DNA from: Sulfurospirillum cavolei
Lineage (GTDB): Bacteria > Campylobacterota > Campylobacteria > Campylobacterales > Sulfurospirillaceae
Assembly: GCF_001548055.1 (NCBI RefSeq)
Contig: NZ_AP014724.1
Coordinates: 2,356,001 to 2,420,000 of the forward strand
DNA: 64,000 nucleotides
Direction of reading: 5' to 3'
Shown here in pieces: positions 26,151 to 34,553 of the stretch. The notes under the pieces were generated by a model. The model saw nothing but the letters and a program-made list of their open reading frames with translations, made no database searches and had not been told where the DNA came from. Numbering within the stretch: position 1 is the stretch's first letter; every line of letters starts with the position of its first letter. A program made the position numbers and the translations under genes.

Positions 26151-26729
26151 ATGGCAAAGAAGATTTTGTTTATCGTCGGAGATTTCGTAGAGGACTACGA
26201 GATTATGGTGCCTTTCCAAGCATTAGCGGCCGTAGGTCATCACGTTACCGCCGTTTGCCCTCACAAGAAAGCGGGCGAATTCGTGCGTACCGCCGTGCAT
26301 GATTTTGAGGGAGACCAAACCTACAGCGAAAAACCCGGTCACAACTTTACCCTTAACGGTACGTTTGATGCGATCCATGCCGCCGATTTTGACGCTTTGG
26401 TCATTCCAGGAGGCAGAGCACCCGAATACCTACGGCTCGATGCAAACGTCTTGGAACTCGTGCGTCATTTTGCCGCATCCAATAAACCCATCGCCGCGAT
26501 CTGCCACGGTGCGCAACTCTTAGCCGCCGCCGATGTTTTGGGCGGAAAAAGTTGCTCGGCGTATCCCGCGTGCGCTCCTGAAGTTACCAAAGCGGGAGGC
26601 ACGTACGCGTCCATCGAAGTAACCGAAGCCGCAGTCGACGGCAATCTCGTCACAGCACCCGCTTGGCCCGCCCATCCGCAATGGATCGCCAAATTTTTAG
26701 AGGTTTTAGGTACGAAAATCACCTTGTAA
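26151..26729 (+). CDS. DJ-1/PfpI family protein
   Basis: 192 residues with the class I glutamine-amidotransferase-like fold. The nucleophile elbow is A-I-C-H-G-A-Q (Cys near residue 118), and G-D-F-V-E-D-Y-E carries the conserved Glu near residue 15. The sequence resembles plant DJ-1D/YhbO-like glyoxalase III-type members rather than transcription regulators. It probably acts on glyoxal-type carbonyl stress. AAAGGAGA precedes the ATG. Followed by a strong stem-loop, then a second, only distantly related DJ-1 protein. Confidence 0.88.
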   Translation: MAKKILFIVGDFVEDYEIMVPFQALAAVGHHVTAVCPHKKAGEFVRTAVHDFEGDQTYSEKPGHNFTLNGTFDAIHAADFDALVIPGGRAPEYLRLDANVLELVRHFAASNKPIAAICHGAQLLAAADVLGGKSCSAYPACAPEVTKAGGTYASIEVTEAAVDGNLVTAPAWPAHPQWIAKFLEVLGTKITL

Positions 26730-26737
26730 TCTTTACA

Positions 26738-26770
26738 TGTAAGAAAAGAGAAGGCGTCTCTTTTCTTACA
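26738..26770 (+). terminator. Stem-loop between the two DJ-1 family genes
   Basis: Perfect 14-bp inverted repeat (26738-26751 and 26757-26770) with a 5-nt loop. The left arm begins inside a TTACATGTAA word. No T-run beyond the stem. Confidence 0.6.
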
Positions 26771-26819
26771 CAACGACGTTGAAGCATCTCGCAAGTAACA
26801 ATAAAAGGAGAAAACCGGT

Positions 26820-27422
26820 ATGTTACGTATAGGCATTTATATCTTCGATCAGGTCGAAGTGCTCGATTTTGCCGGACCGTTTGAGGTTTTTACGACGGCG
26901 ACGCGCGTGTTTTTAAAGCATGAAAAAGGCACAAACGCTCCTTTTGAAGTCGTCACGATCGCACGTACGAAAGCGGCGATTCGCGCACGCGCGGGATTGG
27001 TTATTGCTCCCGATTTTACGATCGAGAACCACCCGAAACTCGATGCGCTCTTGATTCCCGGCGGCGTCGTGGACGAAGAACTCAAAAGCCAAGCGTTGCG
27101 CGAGTGGATTCAAACCGTCGTACCGACGACGAAACTCAGTGCTTCCGTTTGCACGGGTGCTTTTTTATTAGCCCATGCGGGATTGCTTGAAGGGAAAAAA
27201 GCGACCACGCATTGGGAAGACATCGATGATTTAAAAGCGATGTTTCCCAACACGAACGTCGTCGAAAATGTCCGATGGGTCGATGAAGGGCATATCGTCA
27301 CATCTGCGGGTATCTCTGCGGGCATCGATATGAGCTTGCATTTGGTGCGTCGCCTTGTCGATAACGATTTAGCCGAAAAAACGGCACGCCAGTTGGAATT
27401 CGACTGGACGCAAAACGGATAA
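26820..27422 (+). CDS. DJ-1/PfpI family protein, isonitrile-hydratase-like
   Basis: 200 residues. F-D-Q-V-E-V-L-D-F-A-G-P-F-E-V-F at the N-terminus and A-S-V-C-T-G-A-F-L-L-A (Cys near 120) are typical of the isonitrile hydratase/GATase1-like subgroup (the regulatory half of AraC-type GlxA proteins, here without HTH). H-W-E-D and T-S-A-G-I-S-A-G-I-D-M are also family hallmarks. AAAGGAGAAAA precedes the ATG. The substrate cannot be read. It is the last gene with core-like composition before the island. Confidence 0.87.
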   Translation: MLRIGIYIFDQVEVLDFAGPFEVFTTATRVFLKHEKGTNAPFEVVTIARTKAAIRARAGLVIAPDFTIENHPKLDALLIPGGVVDEELKSQALREWIQTVVPTTKLSASVCTGAFLLAHAGLLEGKKATTHWEDIDDLKAMFPNTNVVENVRWVDEGHIVTSAGISAGIDMSLHLVRRLVDNDLAEKTARQLEFDWTQNG

Positions 27423-27444
27423 CAGCACTAAAGCACACCATTTA

Positions 27445-27473
27445 TGGTATGATTATGCCGTCTAATCATACCA
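27445..27473. promoter_or_regulatory. 11-bp inverted repeat upstream of fic gene
   Basis: TGGTATGATTA (27445-27455) and TAATCATACCA (27463-27473) form a perfect dyad ending 16 bases before the Fic start codon. It is likely an operator or a 5'-leader hairpin that masks the ribosome site. The word ACACCATTTATG (27435-27446) adjoining it recurs upstream of the GTPase gene (29915-29926). Confidence 0.5.
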
Positions 27474-27489
27474 ATTTGGAAGAACTACC

Positions 27490-28617
27490 ATGAAACGATG
27501 GATCTGGCAATACGAAAACTATCCACACTTTACCTATCAATTTGAAAAGCTAGAATATTTACTTCAAAAAATTGCCATGGAGCAAGGCTATCTACTAGCA
27601 CTTTCGCAAACACTCAGCCAAGATACTATTCTTCAACGGCAATGTGATGCCTTGCTCAATGAAACATTGAGTACTGCTGCCATTGAAGGAGAGATACTCA
27701 ATAGAGATAGCGTTAAAGCATCCATCGCTAAAAAATTTGGATTGAGAGAGATTGACGATAAAAAGATTATTGATTCAACAGATAATCTTGTTTCAATCCT
27801 TATTGATGCCAATACCAACTATGATAAAGCCTTAACCTTAGAGAGACTCTTTGGATGGCACAATGCACTCTTTCCTAAAGGGTACAGTGGCTTACGTAAA
27901 ATCAATACGGCTTCTTTGAGAGGTGAAGAGACGATGCAAATCGTTGGTGGCTCAATGGGCAAAGAAATTGTCTATTATGAAGCACCGCCTCGTGATAGAC
28001 TAGAACAAGAGATGCAACGTTTCTTAGAGTGGTTTAATAGTGAAAAACCAAGCCTTATTAAAGCTTGTATTGCTCATCTATGGTTTGTTATTATTCACCC
28101 TTTTGACGATGGTAATGGAAGGATCACACGAGCTATTACCGATTTAGTGCTCTCCAATATTGAAAATTCTAAAATATCACGGCTTTACTCGATGTCAAGT
28201 ACAATTAATGAGCATAGAAAAGCTTACTATACAGCCCTTGAAAATACAACGGGGTATATTCAAAAAAAAGATAATCACCTTGACATTACACTGTGGTGCG
28301 AGTGGTTTTTAACTACCCTCTATCAAGCCCTATTGGATGCCAAGAGCAAACTCAATCATATTGTGTTTAAAACACAGTTTTGGGATAAGCATAGAGAGCA
28401 ACCATTGAATGCTAGACAGATCAAAGTATTGAACTTCATTTTAGATATAGGGATAGAAAATTTCAAAGGGAATTTGAGTAAGAAAAAATACATGAGCATT
28501 GCCGATACTGCTTCAACCACAGCATCAAGGGATATTGCAGAATTATTGGAGTTTGGGTGTATTGAGCAGATTGAAGGGACGGCGGGTAGGAATGTGAGTT
28601 ATAAAATTGTGATGTAA
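27490..28617 (+). CDS. Fic family protein (DUF4172-type, self-inhibited)
   Basis: 375 residues. An N-terminal DUF4172-like domain (W-I-W-Q-Y-E-N-Y-P-H-F) precedes a Fic core with the full active-site motif H-P-F-D-D-G-N-G-R (His203), so transfer of AMP from ATP to a protein hydroxyl is expected. An inhibitory helix of the class II type, T-A-A-I-E-G (Thr62-Gly67, with Glu66), lies before the core. The C-terminal ~90 residues look like a winged helix (S-I-A-D-T-A-S-T-T-A-S-R-D-I-A-E-L), suggesting self-regulation at the upstream dyad. First gene of the AT-rich island; target protein unknown. Confidence 0.9.
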   Translation: MKRWIWQYENYPHFTYQFEKLEYLLQKIAMEQGYLLALSQTLSQDTILQRQCDALLNETLSTAAIEGEILNRDSVKASIAKKFGLREIDDKKIIDSTDNLVSILIDANTNYDKALTLERLFGWHNALFPKGYSGLRKINTASLRGEETMQIVGGSMGKEIVYYEAPPRDRLEQEMQRFLEWFNSEKPSLIKACIAHLWFVIIHPFDDGNGRITRAITDLVLSNIENSKISRLYSMSSTINEHRKAYYTALENTTGYIQKKDNHLDITLWCEWFLTTLYQALLDAKSKLNHIVFKTQFWDKHREQPLNARQIKVLNFILDIGIENFKGNLSKKKYMSIADTASTTASRDIAELLEFGCIEQIEGTAGRNVSYKIVM

Positions 28618-28652
28618 TTATCTGTAAAAAAAGACTAAAAAGAGATACCAGT

Positions 28653-29537
28653 ATGTTGAAAAAAGCACATGATAAGATTGCTGCGAGATTAGCACAAATT
28701 ATTTCTAAACTTAACAATGGCGAGCGTTTTACACAGCAAGAGTTGATTGAAGAATTTAACGTAGATATTAGGACTATACAACGTGATCTACATGAGAGAT
28801 TAATATCTCTACCGATAGAAAAGAATAATGGCTATTATTCTCTTGCAAGCTATGCACTTGGTAAATTAACGATGCGAGATATACAAAATTTTGCAATTCT
28901 TAGTGGCATTCAATCGTTATATCCTGCCTTGGATCAAAAGTTTATGAGTGATTTGCTATCGATCAAATTAAATACCTCTTATTTGGTTAAACACCAAGGA
29001 TTTGAAGATATTTCTAATAAGCGAGATATCTTTGAGCAAATCAGTGGAGCAATAGTTCGTCACAGCCCCATTGTTTTTCAATACAAAGAAAAACAACGAA
29101 AAGTTAACCCCTATAAGTTAGTTAATAACAATGGAATATGGTATCTTCTAGCAGATGAAAATGATCAACTTAAAAACTATACATTCTCAAAAATTAAACA
29201 GATGGAGTGGGATTTTCAAGAAGAGTTTACTCCTAACAAAGCGTTTTTAGAACTCATCGCTAAAAATGATACCAATTGGTTCTCAAACCAAACGATAGAA
29301 GTCATTTTGGAGATTAAACAAGAAGCAATGGAATATTTTTTACGCAAAGAAACATTGCCTAATAAGAAAATTTTAGAACAAACACCTTCTAACCTCATCC
29401 TTTCTACGAATGTCTCCTACGATGATGAGATACTACGTATTGTCAAATACTGGATACCCTACATCAAAATACAATCCCCAAGTTATTTACAAGAAAAATT
29501 ATCAATCATTCTACAAGAGTATTTAAAAACGACATAA
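28653..29537 (+). CDS. HTH-WYL transcriptional regulator
   Basis: 294 residues: an N-terminal winged helix (residues 8-60, with F-N-V-D-I-R-T-I-Q-R-D-L as recognition helix), then a WYL ligand-sensing domain (V-N-P-Y-K-L-V-N-N-N-G-I-W-Y-L-L-A, where W-Y-L-L replaces the usual W-Y-L) and a WCX-like C-terminal part. Such regulators control many phage-defence loci (CapW and BrxR types) and sense nucleic acid or nucleotide signals. It lies between fic and the GTPase operon, on the same strand, 35 bases after fic. Regulation of this island is inferred. Confidence 0.88.
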   Translation: MLKKAHDKIAARLAQIISKLNNGERFTQQELIEEFNVDIRTIQRDLHERLISLPIEKNNGYYSLASYALGKLTMRDIQNFAILSGIQSLYPALDQKFMSDLLSIKLNTSYLVKHQGFEDISNKRDIFEQISGAIVRHSPIVFQYKEKQRKVNPYKLVNNNGIWYLLADENDQLKNYTFSKIKQMEWDFQEEFTPNKAFLELIAKNDTNWFSNQTIEVILEIKQEAMEYFLRKETLPNKKILEQTPSNLILSTNVSYDDEILRIVKYWIPYIKIQSPSYLQEKLSIILQEYLKTT

Positions 29538-29593
29538 CCTGTCATATGCTTGAGGCATTCTTCTATAAATAAAATTGTTTATAGGAGGATGTT

Positions 29594-29860
29594 ATGTTAC
29601 CTTTACTTATTGGAGGTGTTGCTCTTGCTGCAACAGGTTATGGCATTAAAAAATACTTTGAGAGCGATGAGAACTGTGAAAAAGCCCAAGAAGCAATTTT
29701 TAAAGGGTGTGAATTACTAGATGACTTGAGTGAAAAGTCTGAGCGATTTTTCGATGGCATCAATCAATGTGTTGAAGAGTATTTTGAAGAAAAAGAAGAT
29801 GAAAAAGCGTTAGAAGAAGATGACATTGAAGGCACAGATTCAGAGGTGCATCATGAATAG
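29594..29860 (+). CDS. Small acidic membrane-anchored protein of the island
   Basis: 88 residues. A Gly/Ala-rich hydrophobic N-terminus (residues 2-18, one short membrane helix), two Cys pairs separated by helix (E-N-C-E-K, K-G-C-E-L, N-Q-C-V-E), then a very acidic tail (E-E-K-E-D-E-K-A-L-E-E-D-D). AGGAGG precedes the ATG, following a small CTATAAA/TTTATAG dyad. No family recognised. Position directly upstream of the dynamin-like gene suggests a membrane partner. Confidence 0.6.
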   Translation: MLPLLIGGVALAATGYGIKKYFESDENCEKAQEAIFKGCELLDDLSEKSERFFDGINQCVEEYFEEKEDEKALEEDDIEGTDSEVHHE

Positions 29861-29899
29861 AAACATTCTATTTCAACTTTGTGTGTAAAAACATAAAGA

Positions 29900-29965
29900 T
29901 TTTAATTTTTCTTAACACCATTTATGTTCTAATACTTTCATCGTATAGACTATACAAGTTTTTTA
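29900..29965 (+). promoter_or_regulatory. Candidate promoter of the GTPase-patatin operon
   Basis: The 115-base gap (29861-29975) is very AT-rich and holds ACACCATTTATG (29915-29926), also found upstream of fic, and TATAGACTATAC dyad-like sequence further down. AAAGG lies just before the GTPase ATG. Promoter elements are not certain by eye. Confidence 0.35.
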
Positions 29966-29975
29966 AAGGCATAGT

Positions 29976-32300
29976 ATGCATAGCAAAAATATAACTCGCA
30001 TTCAAAATGAAACATTGAAAATTTTAGAAGAAACTCAAACCATTCTTCCAAAAACCCAAGAACTCGAAGCATTGTATAAAGAAGTTTTGAACAATGAAAA
30101 ACTAAAACTCAATCATTTAGAATATGTTATTGCCGTTGTAGGAACTGTCAAAGCGGGCAAATCAACAACAATCAACGCTATTGTAGGGAAAGAAGTCCTA
30201 CCCCATCGAACAGAAGCTATGACAACATTGCCAACCCTTATTACGCATGCGTTGGGACAGATTGAACCTATTTTGAAACTCCCTAAAATAGAACCATTGA
30301 AAATGTTACTGACTGCTATAAAACAAAAGCTACATGAAGATATAAAAAGCAATTTTTTAAAGACGGATGAAGGTAAAGAATTTATACAAAATACTATAAA
30401 GTCAGATTTTGCATTTTTAGCAACTTACCAAGGAGAAAAACGTATTTTTGAGTTTTTAAAGACTCTAAACGATATGATGAGAGCCGCAAAAGAATTAGAC
30501 CTACAACCCCCTTTTAAAGAGTTTGAAAATGTTGATCAACTCCCTCGTATTGAAGTAGAATTTAAGTACCTAAAAGATCAAGAAGCCATTTCTCATGCGA
30601 AATTATCTCTTTTAGATACACCTGGAACCAATGAGTATCAACACTCAGAATATCTCAACGAAATTCTAACAGCACAATTAAAAAAAGCATCATCTGTTGT
30701 TTTAGTCATCAACTACCCACAAATAAGCAGTCAGGAAAGCGGAGAGCTTCGAGAACGCTTTAGTCAAACGGTTGATTTTGTGGGTAAAGAAAATATGTTT
30801 GTTTTTGGCAATCAACTTGATAATGTAAAAAAAGACGAAGCAGATCCAGAAAAAATAAAGCATAATATTGCTGAAAATAAGTTAGATGGCAATATTAGCA
30901 AAGATCATGTCTTCCCAATATCTGCGAAAAGAGCTTTTTTCGCACAATTAGGACTGATTGAACTTGAAAAAAATAAAACGTTAGATTTATTATTACCATG
31001 GATTGAAGATTTTGGAGAAACCGTTATCGGACCAAGATGGAAAAAATATATCGATGATAGAGAAGAAGTCAAAGAAGCATGTCATGAAGTATGGAAAGAT
31101 TCTTTGTTTGAAACACCGCTAAAAGCGGTTATCGCTAACGCACATGTCAAAGCTTCGCTTCATTCGATTAAAGGTACGTTAAATAAACTGGCACAAATTA
31201 CCAACGAACTCCAAAATAGTTTTAAAGTACAAGAAAATGCCCTTAGCGAGACTATTGAAAAGCTAAAACACGATATCGAGACCTTGAAAAATGATATTGA
31301 AAAGATGAAAGAAATCTCTCAACATCTTACACACGAAGTCGATACCCACTTAAAAGAGATCAAAAGTGAACTCAATGCATTGCTAGAACATGAACTTAAC
31401 AATGCCTCACACACAATTATGGCTATTTTTGATCAACAAGAAGACAAGCTCCTTTTAGAAAATAAAGAGAAGGATAAAAAAGTAAATCTTTACAACAACA
31501 ACTTTTTTGCGAGTCTATTGCGACAAAAGTCCGAAACTTTTCCTGAACGTATAAAAGAGCTAAAAGAGAGCGGAACCCTAAAGTTTTATTCTAAAGAAGA
31601 TGCTCATGAATTTAAAAGTAGCATTGTAGAAATTTCACAACAACATACACTCAACATTATCGAAGCTATAGAGCAAAAATTTGCTGAGAAGTCAGGTGTG
31701 TTGATTGAAAATATTAATCATTTGATTAACTCCAACCTTGGTGATTTACTTAATGCTATAAAAACCAATTTAGGAACCAACATCAACCTAGAATTTCCAC
31801 ATATTGTATTCAAAACCAATGATCTTAATGTTAAAAGAGGTTTTGATGGGATTATTCATACAGAATCCGAACAAAGAAGTAGGAAAGTTGAAGCAGATTA
31901 TTTTGGATCGTCAATCACACGAGCAATTGATTTTTTTGATTACGAATGGGGCTACGAAAGGGAAGACTATACAGAGGAAAATATAAGTATTCGTAAAAAT
32001 GACTTAGAAAAAGCGCTTCACGCACTTTTTGAAAAGATTTCAAAGAGTGTTCAAGAGAATAGCCACACAATTTATACCAATACCATTAGTGTAGAAGCAA
32101 AAAAATTATTGGATAATCTGATCTTTGAAATAGAAAACTATCGAGCAGAAAAGCTTACTATTGCAGAAAAGCGTAAAGCTGATGCAATTGACACCCAAAA
32201 AGAGATTATGTTGGCACGGCTTTTACAAGCTATTACTGTAAGACTCCAAAAAAGAGTGGAGACAGTGCAAAGCATTTTAAAAGAAACGAGTCGTGCATGA
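29976..32300 (+). CDS. Dynamin-like GTPase, CrfC/RdcA (YjdA) family
   Basis: 774 residues. P-loop G-T-V-K-A-G-K-S-T (Gly56-Thr64), D-T-P-G switch (near residue 212) and a G4-like N-Q-L-D in place of N-K-x-D. The GTPase domain and the following helical region align, from memory, along most of their length with E. coli CrfC/RdcA (V-G-T-x-K-A-G-K-S-T-T-I-N-A-I-V-G-x-E-V-L-P is shared). A long coiled coil covers about residues 400-470, and the rest is helical, as in bacterial dynamins. In E. coli this family affects replication-fork colocalisation and, with RdcB, the diguanylate cyclase DgcE. Here it starts a tight operon with an RdcB-like gene and a patatin. No membrane helix; lipid or polymer binding is inferred. 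Confidence 0.88.
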   Translation: MHSKNITRIQNETLKILEETQTILPKTQELEALYKEVLNNEKLKLNHLEYVIAVVGTVKAGKSTTINAIVGKEVLPHRTEAMTTLPTLITHALGQIEPILKLPKIEPLKMLLTAIKQKLHEDIKSNFLKTDEGKEFIQNTIKSDFAFLATYQGEKRIFEFLKTLNDMMRAAKELDLQPPFKEFENVDQLPRIEVEFKYLKDQEAISHAKLSLLDTPGTNEYQHSEYLNEILTAQLKKASSVVLVINYPQISSQESGELRERFSQTVDFVGKENMFVFGNQLDNVKKDEADPEKIKHNIAENKLDGNISKDHVFPISAKRAFFAQLGLIELEKNKTLDLLLPWIEDFGETVIGPRWKKYIDDREEVKEACHEVWKDSLFETPLKAVIANAHVKASLHSIKGTLNKLAQITNELQNSFKVQENALSETIEKLKHDIETLKNDIEKMKEISQHLTHEVDTHLKEIKSELNALLEHELNNASHTIMAIFDQQEDKLLLENKEKDKKVNLYNNNFFASLLRQKSETFPERIKELKESGTLKFYSKEDAHEFKSSIVEISQQHTLNIIEAIEQKFAEKSGVLIENINHLINSNLGDLLNAIKTNLGTNINLEFPHIVFKTNDLNVKRGFDGIIHTESEQRSRKVEADYFGSSITRAIDFFDYEWGYEREDYTEENISIRKNDLEKALHALFEKISKSVQENSHTIYTNTISVEAKKLLDNLIFEIENYRAEKLTIAEKRKADAIDTQKEIMLARLLQAITVRLQKRVETVQSILKETSRA

Positions 32301-33286
32301 GTAAAAAGTATAAAATAGTACAAGCGTTTAACCTACCCGTTGAATATGAAACATTAGAACAGATAGAAGAAACACATAACTATATTAGCGATAAACTGAT
32401 TCTTGATGCTGTCAATGGTGTCAATGTCGTTGCTAGGGATTTACATGAAGTCAGTAAATTAAGACAATCTTGGTTGCAAAGAACTACAGATACACTATTT
32501 GGAAATTCCAAAAAGAGACAAGACTTAATTAATGAAAATCTCATTGAAGGACTTAATGCTTGTAGCCAATGGCTACAAGATCATGATCAGCATATTTCAC
32601 GCATTGACCATAAAATCAGTATCGTTGCTAGTGAACTTAGTAGAACACAAGATGAAATTCTCAAATTTTATGCACAACATCAAACATTGAAAAGTAGAGT
32701 TACTGAGTTAAAGGAAGTCTTTTTTGAATTTGAAACAAGCACCAAGCAGCAAATTTCTTACTTAAGAGATTATATTAGAAATATTGATATTAGAACCCAA
32801 GCTATGGATGCATTAGATTTAGAAATTTCAAGGCTTACTGCAAATAAATATGATACTCTAGCACTTCCTTTACAAATATATACGGCACTCGATAATATCA
32901 AAAGTGGCTATGGTGGAATGTATTATGATTCTCTTACCAATGAAAAAGAAAAAAAGGAATTTCAAGAACGCATAGCGAATGAATTTATCACTCATTTTAA
33001 ATCAAAATGTGATTTAGACAGTTATATGGATTATGAACAATTAGCAGAAAAAATCAGCACATTGCAACCTATTCAGAAAGACTCTTTAGCGTTTATTAGT
33101 ACGCAACATTACAACACTATGATCACAAATAATGGGTACCCAGAAGCAACTGATTTAGTAAGCATTATGACTTCATATGAAAAAAATGTTGCACTACAAG
33201 AAGTTGATAAAAAATCAAATATAGCAAATTTTATCACTTATAATGATTATCTTACAGTGACACTTCAAGAACATTTGAAAGCATAA
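32297..33286 (+). CDS. RdcB (YjcZ)-like coiled-coil partner of the GTPase
   Basis: 329 residues, almost wholly helical, with coiled-coil stretches around residues 90-170. Its ATG overlaps the GTPase stop (ATGA), so the two are made together. Size, helical content and position next to a CrfC/RdcA homologue point to the RdcB/YjcZ family, which in E. coli binds RdcA and the diguanylate cyclase DgcE; I judge this mainly from context and general resemblance. No enzyme motif, no signal peptide. Confidence 0.65.
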   Translation: MSKKYKIVQAFNLPVEYETLEQIEETHNYISDKLILDAVNGVNVVARDLHEVSKLRQSWLQRTTDTLFGNSKKRQDLINENLIEGLNACSQWLQDHDQHISRIDHKISIVASELSRTQDEILKFYAQHQTLKSRVTELKEVFFEFETSTKQQISYLRDYIRNIDIRTQAMDALDLEISRLTANKYDTLALPLQIYTALDNIKSGYGGMYYDSLTNEKEKKEFQERIANEFITHFKSKCDLDSYMDYEQLAEKISTLQPIQKDSLAFISTQHYNTMITNNGYPEATDLVSIMTSYEKNVALQEVDKKSNIANFITYNDYLTVTLQEHLKA

Positions 33287-33290
33287 AGCC

Positions 33291-34304
33291 ATGGAAATGA
33301 AAAAAACAAAATTGGGCATCGTTCTTTCAGGTGGTGGCGCAAAAGGTGCTTATGAAGCAGGCTTCCTCAAAGCGCTGTCTGAACTCAATATACAACCAGA
33401 TGCACTCGCAGGAACAAGTATAGGAGCATTGAATGGCTCGGTGTATGCGGCACAAAAAGATACCAAAAATGTTGCCAAAATGCTTGAAGATATTTGGCAC
33501 GATATGGCTTCATCAGAAGCATTGAAATTTGACAAGAAAAAAGCCTTTTTAAATATCGTAGAAGTCATAGCATTTTTTTCTCCTTTGGCTCCTGTTCATA
33601 GGGTTGTCAAAACAACTACTACTATCTTGAGAGGATGTCGAAGTCAAGAAGGTGTACTAACAACAGAGCCAGCAGAAAATATTTTAGAGAAATATGCACC
33701 TGTAGAGAAACTGCTAAAAGGATTACCTTTTTATGTAGGTGTTACTGAATCATCAGGAAACATGATCGATACGCTAAGATTTCTAGGCTTATCTCATTCG
33801 GGTATAACCGATTATATTAAAGTGCAATCTTTAAATACAGAAGATATGTACAAAATTATTTTGGCATCTGCGGCACTTCCACTACTGTTTGATGCCGTTA
33901 CAGTCAATGGTAAAAATTATAGAGATGGTTGTTTAAGTTCTTTAGATAATGCAGGGGGAAACACACCAATAAAACCGTTGGTAGAGAATGAACAATGTAC
34001 GCACATAATCATATGTCATTTGGATCATGGAAGCTACTTTAATCGTCATGAATGGAAAAATGTCAACATCATTGAGATTCGCCCTACATTTGGGACGTTT
34101 TCGTCAGATTTAGATCCGCTACGTTTTAGCATCGATAAAATAGATCTTTGGATTGAACAGGGGTATAAAGATGCAGTAAAAATTCTTAAAGACACATTTG
34201 CTGCTTTAAATGGTAAATATGAAAGAATTACTTCTGAATATCGTTCCGATCAAGCCATCCAAAGCTTAATCAATAAAAAATTTTCAATACCCGATGATTA
34301 TTAA
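33291..34304 (+). CDS. Patatin-like phospholipase
   Basis: 337 residues with all patatin features: oxyanion-hole G-G-G-A-K-G (residues 14-19), the nucleophile elbow G-T-S-I-G (Ser43) and catalytic Asp212 in Y-R-D-G. It should cleave acyl chains from membrane phospholipids. No signal peptide, so the inner membrane from the cytoplasmic side would be the target. The gene begins 4 bases after the RdcB-like stop. Patatins serve as membrane-killing effectors in CBASS (CapV); no cyclase of that type is nearby, so control by the GTPase pair is the working idea. Confidence 0.9.
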   Translation: MEMKKTKLGIVLSGGGAKGAYEAGFLKALSELNIQPDALAGTSIGALNGSVYAAQKDTKNVAKMLEDIWHDMASSEALKFDKKKAFLNIVEVIAFFSPLAPVHRVVKTTTTILRGCRSQEGVLTTEPAENILEKYAPVEKLLKGLPFYVGVTESSGNMIDTLRFLGLSHSGITDYIKVQSLNTEDMYKIILASAALPLLFDAVTVNGKNYRDGCLSSLDNAGGNTPIKPLVENEQCTHIIICHLDHGSYFNRHEWKNVNIIEIRPTFGTFSSDLDPLRFSIDKIDLWIEQGYKDAVKILKDTFAALNGKYERITSEYRSDQAIQSLINKKFSIPDDY

Positions 34305-34319
34305 GTTTTACACAATAGC

Positions 34320-34553
34320 ATGTATCTTGATTTTTTTCTGAAAGCTATTATTCTTTTGGTTGGGGTCTATTGGTTAACGAAGAGTTTCTCCTATCAAATG
34401 AGTTTCCTAGGGATACCAAAAAAGCTATGGAGTTTCATAATAATGGTGGGATTTTTCTTTATCCCACCACCCCTTCAAGCAATCATAATCATTATAGTAA
34501 GTGCTACTTTTTTGATTAAAATGATTAATGAAAAATTTTTCACGAAACCTTAA
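34320..34553 (+). CDS. Small two-helix membrane protein ending the patatin operon
   Basis: 77 residues with two strongly hydrophobic stretches (about residues 5-20 and 38-65), separated by a short polar loop with Lys. It begins 15 bases after the patatin stop and overlaps the convergent HEPN gene by 4 bases. No clear ribosome site. It may be a membrane anchor, or an immunity partner of the phospholipase; unrecognised. Confidence 0.55.
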   Translation: MYLDFFLKAIILLVGVYWLTKSFSYQMSFLGIPKKLWSFIIMVGFFFIPPPLQAIIIIIVSATFLIKMINEKFFTKP

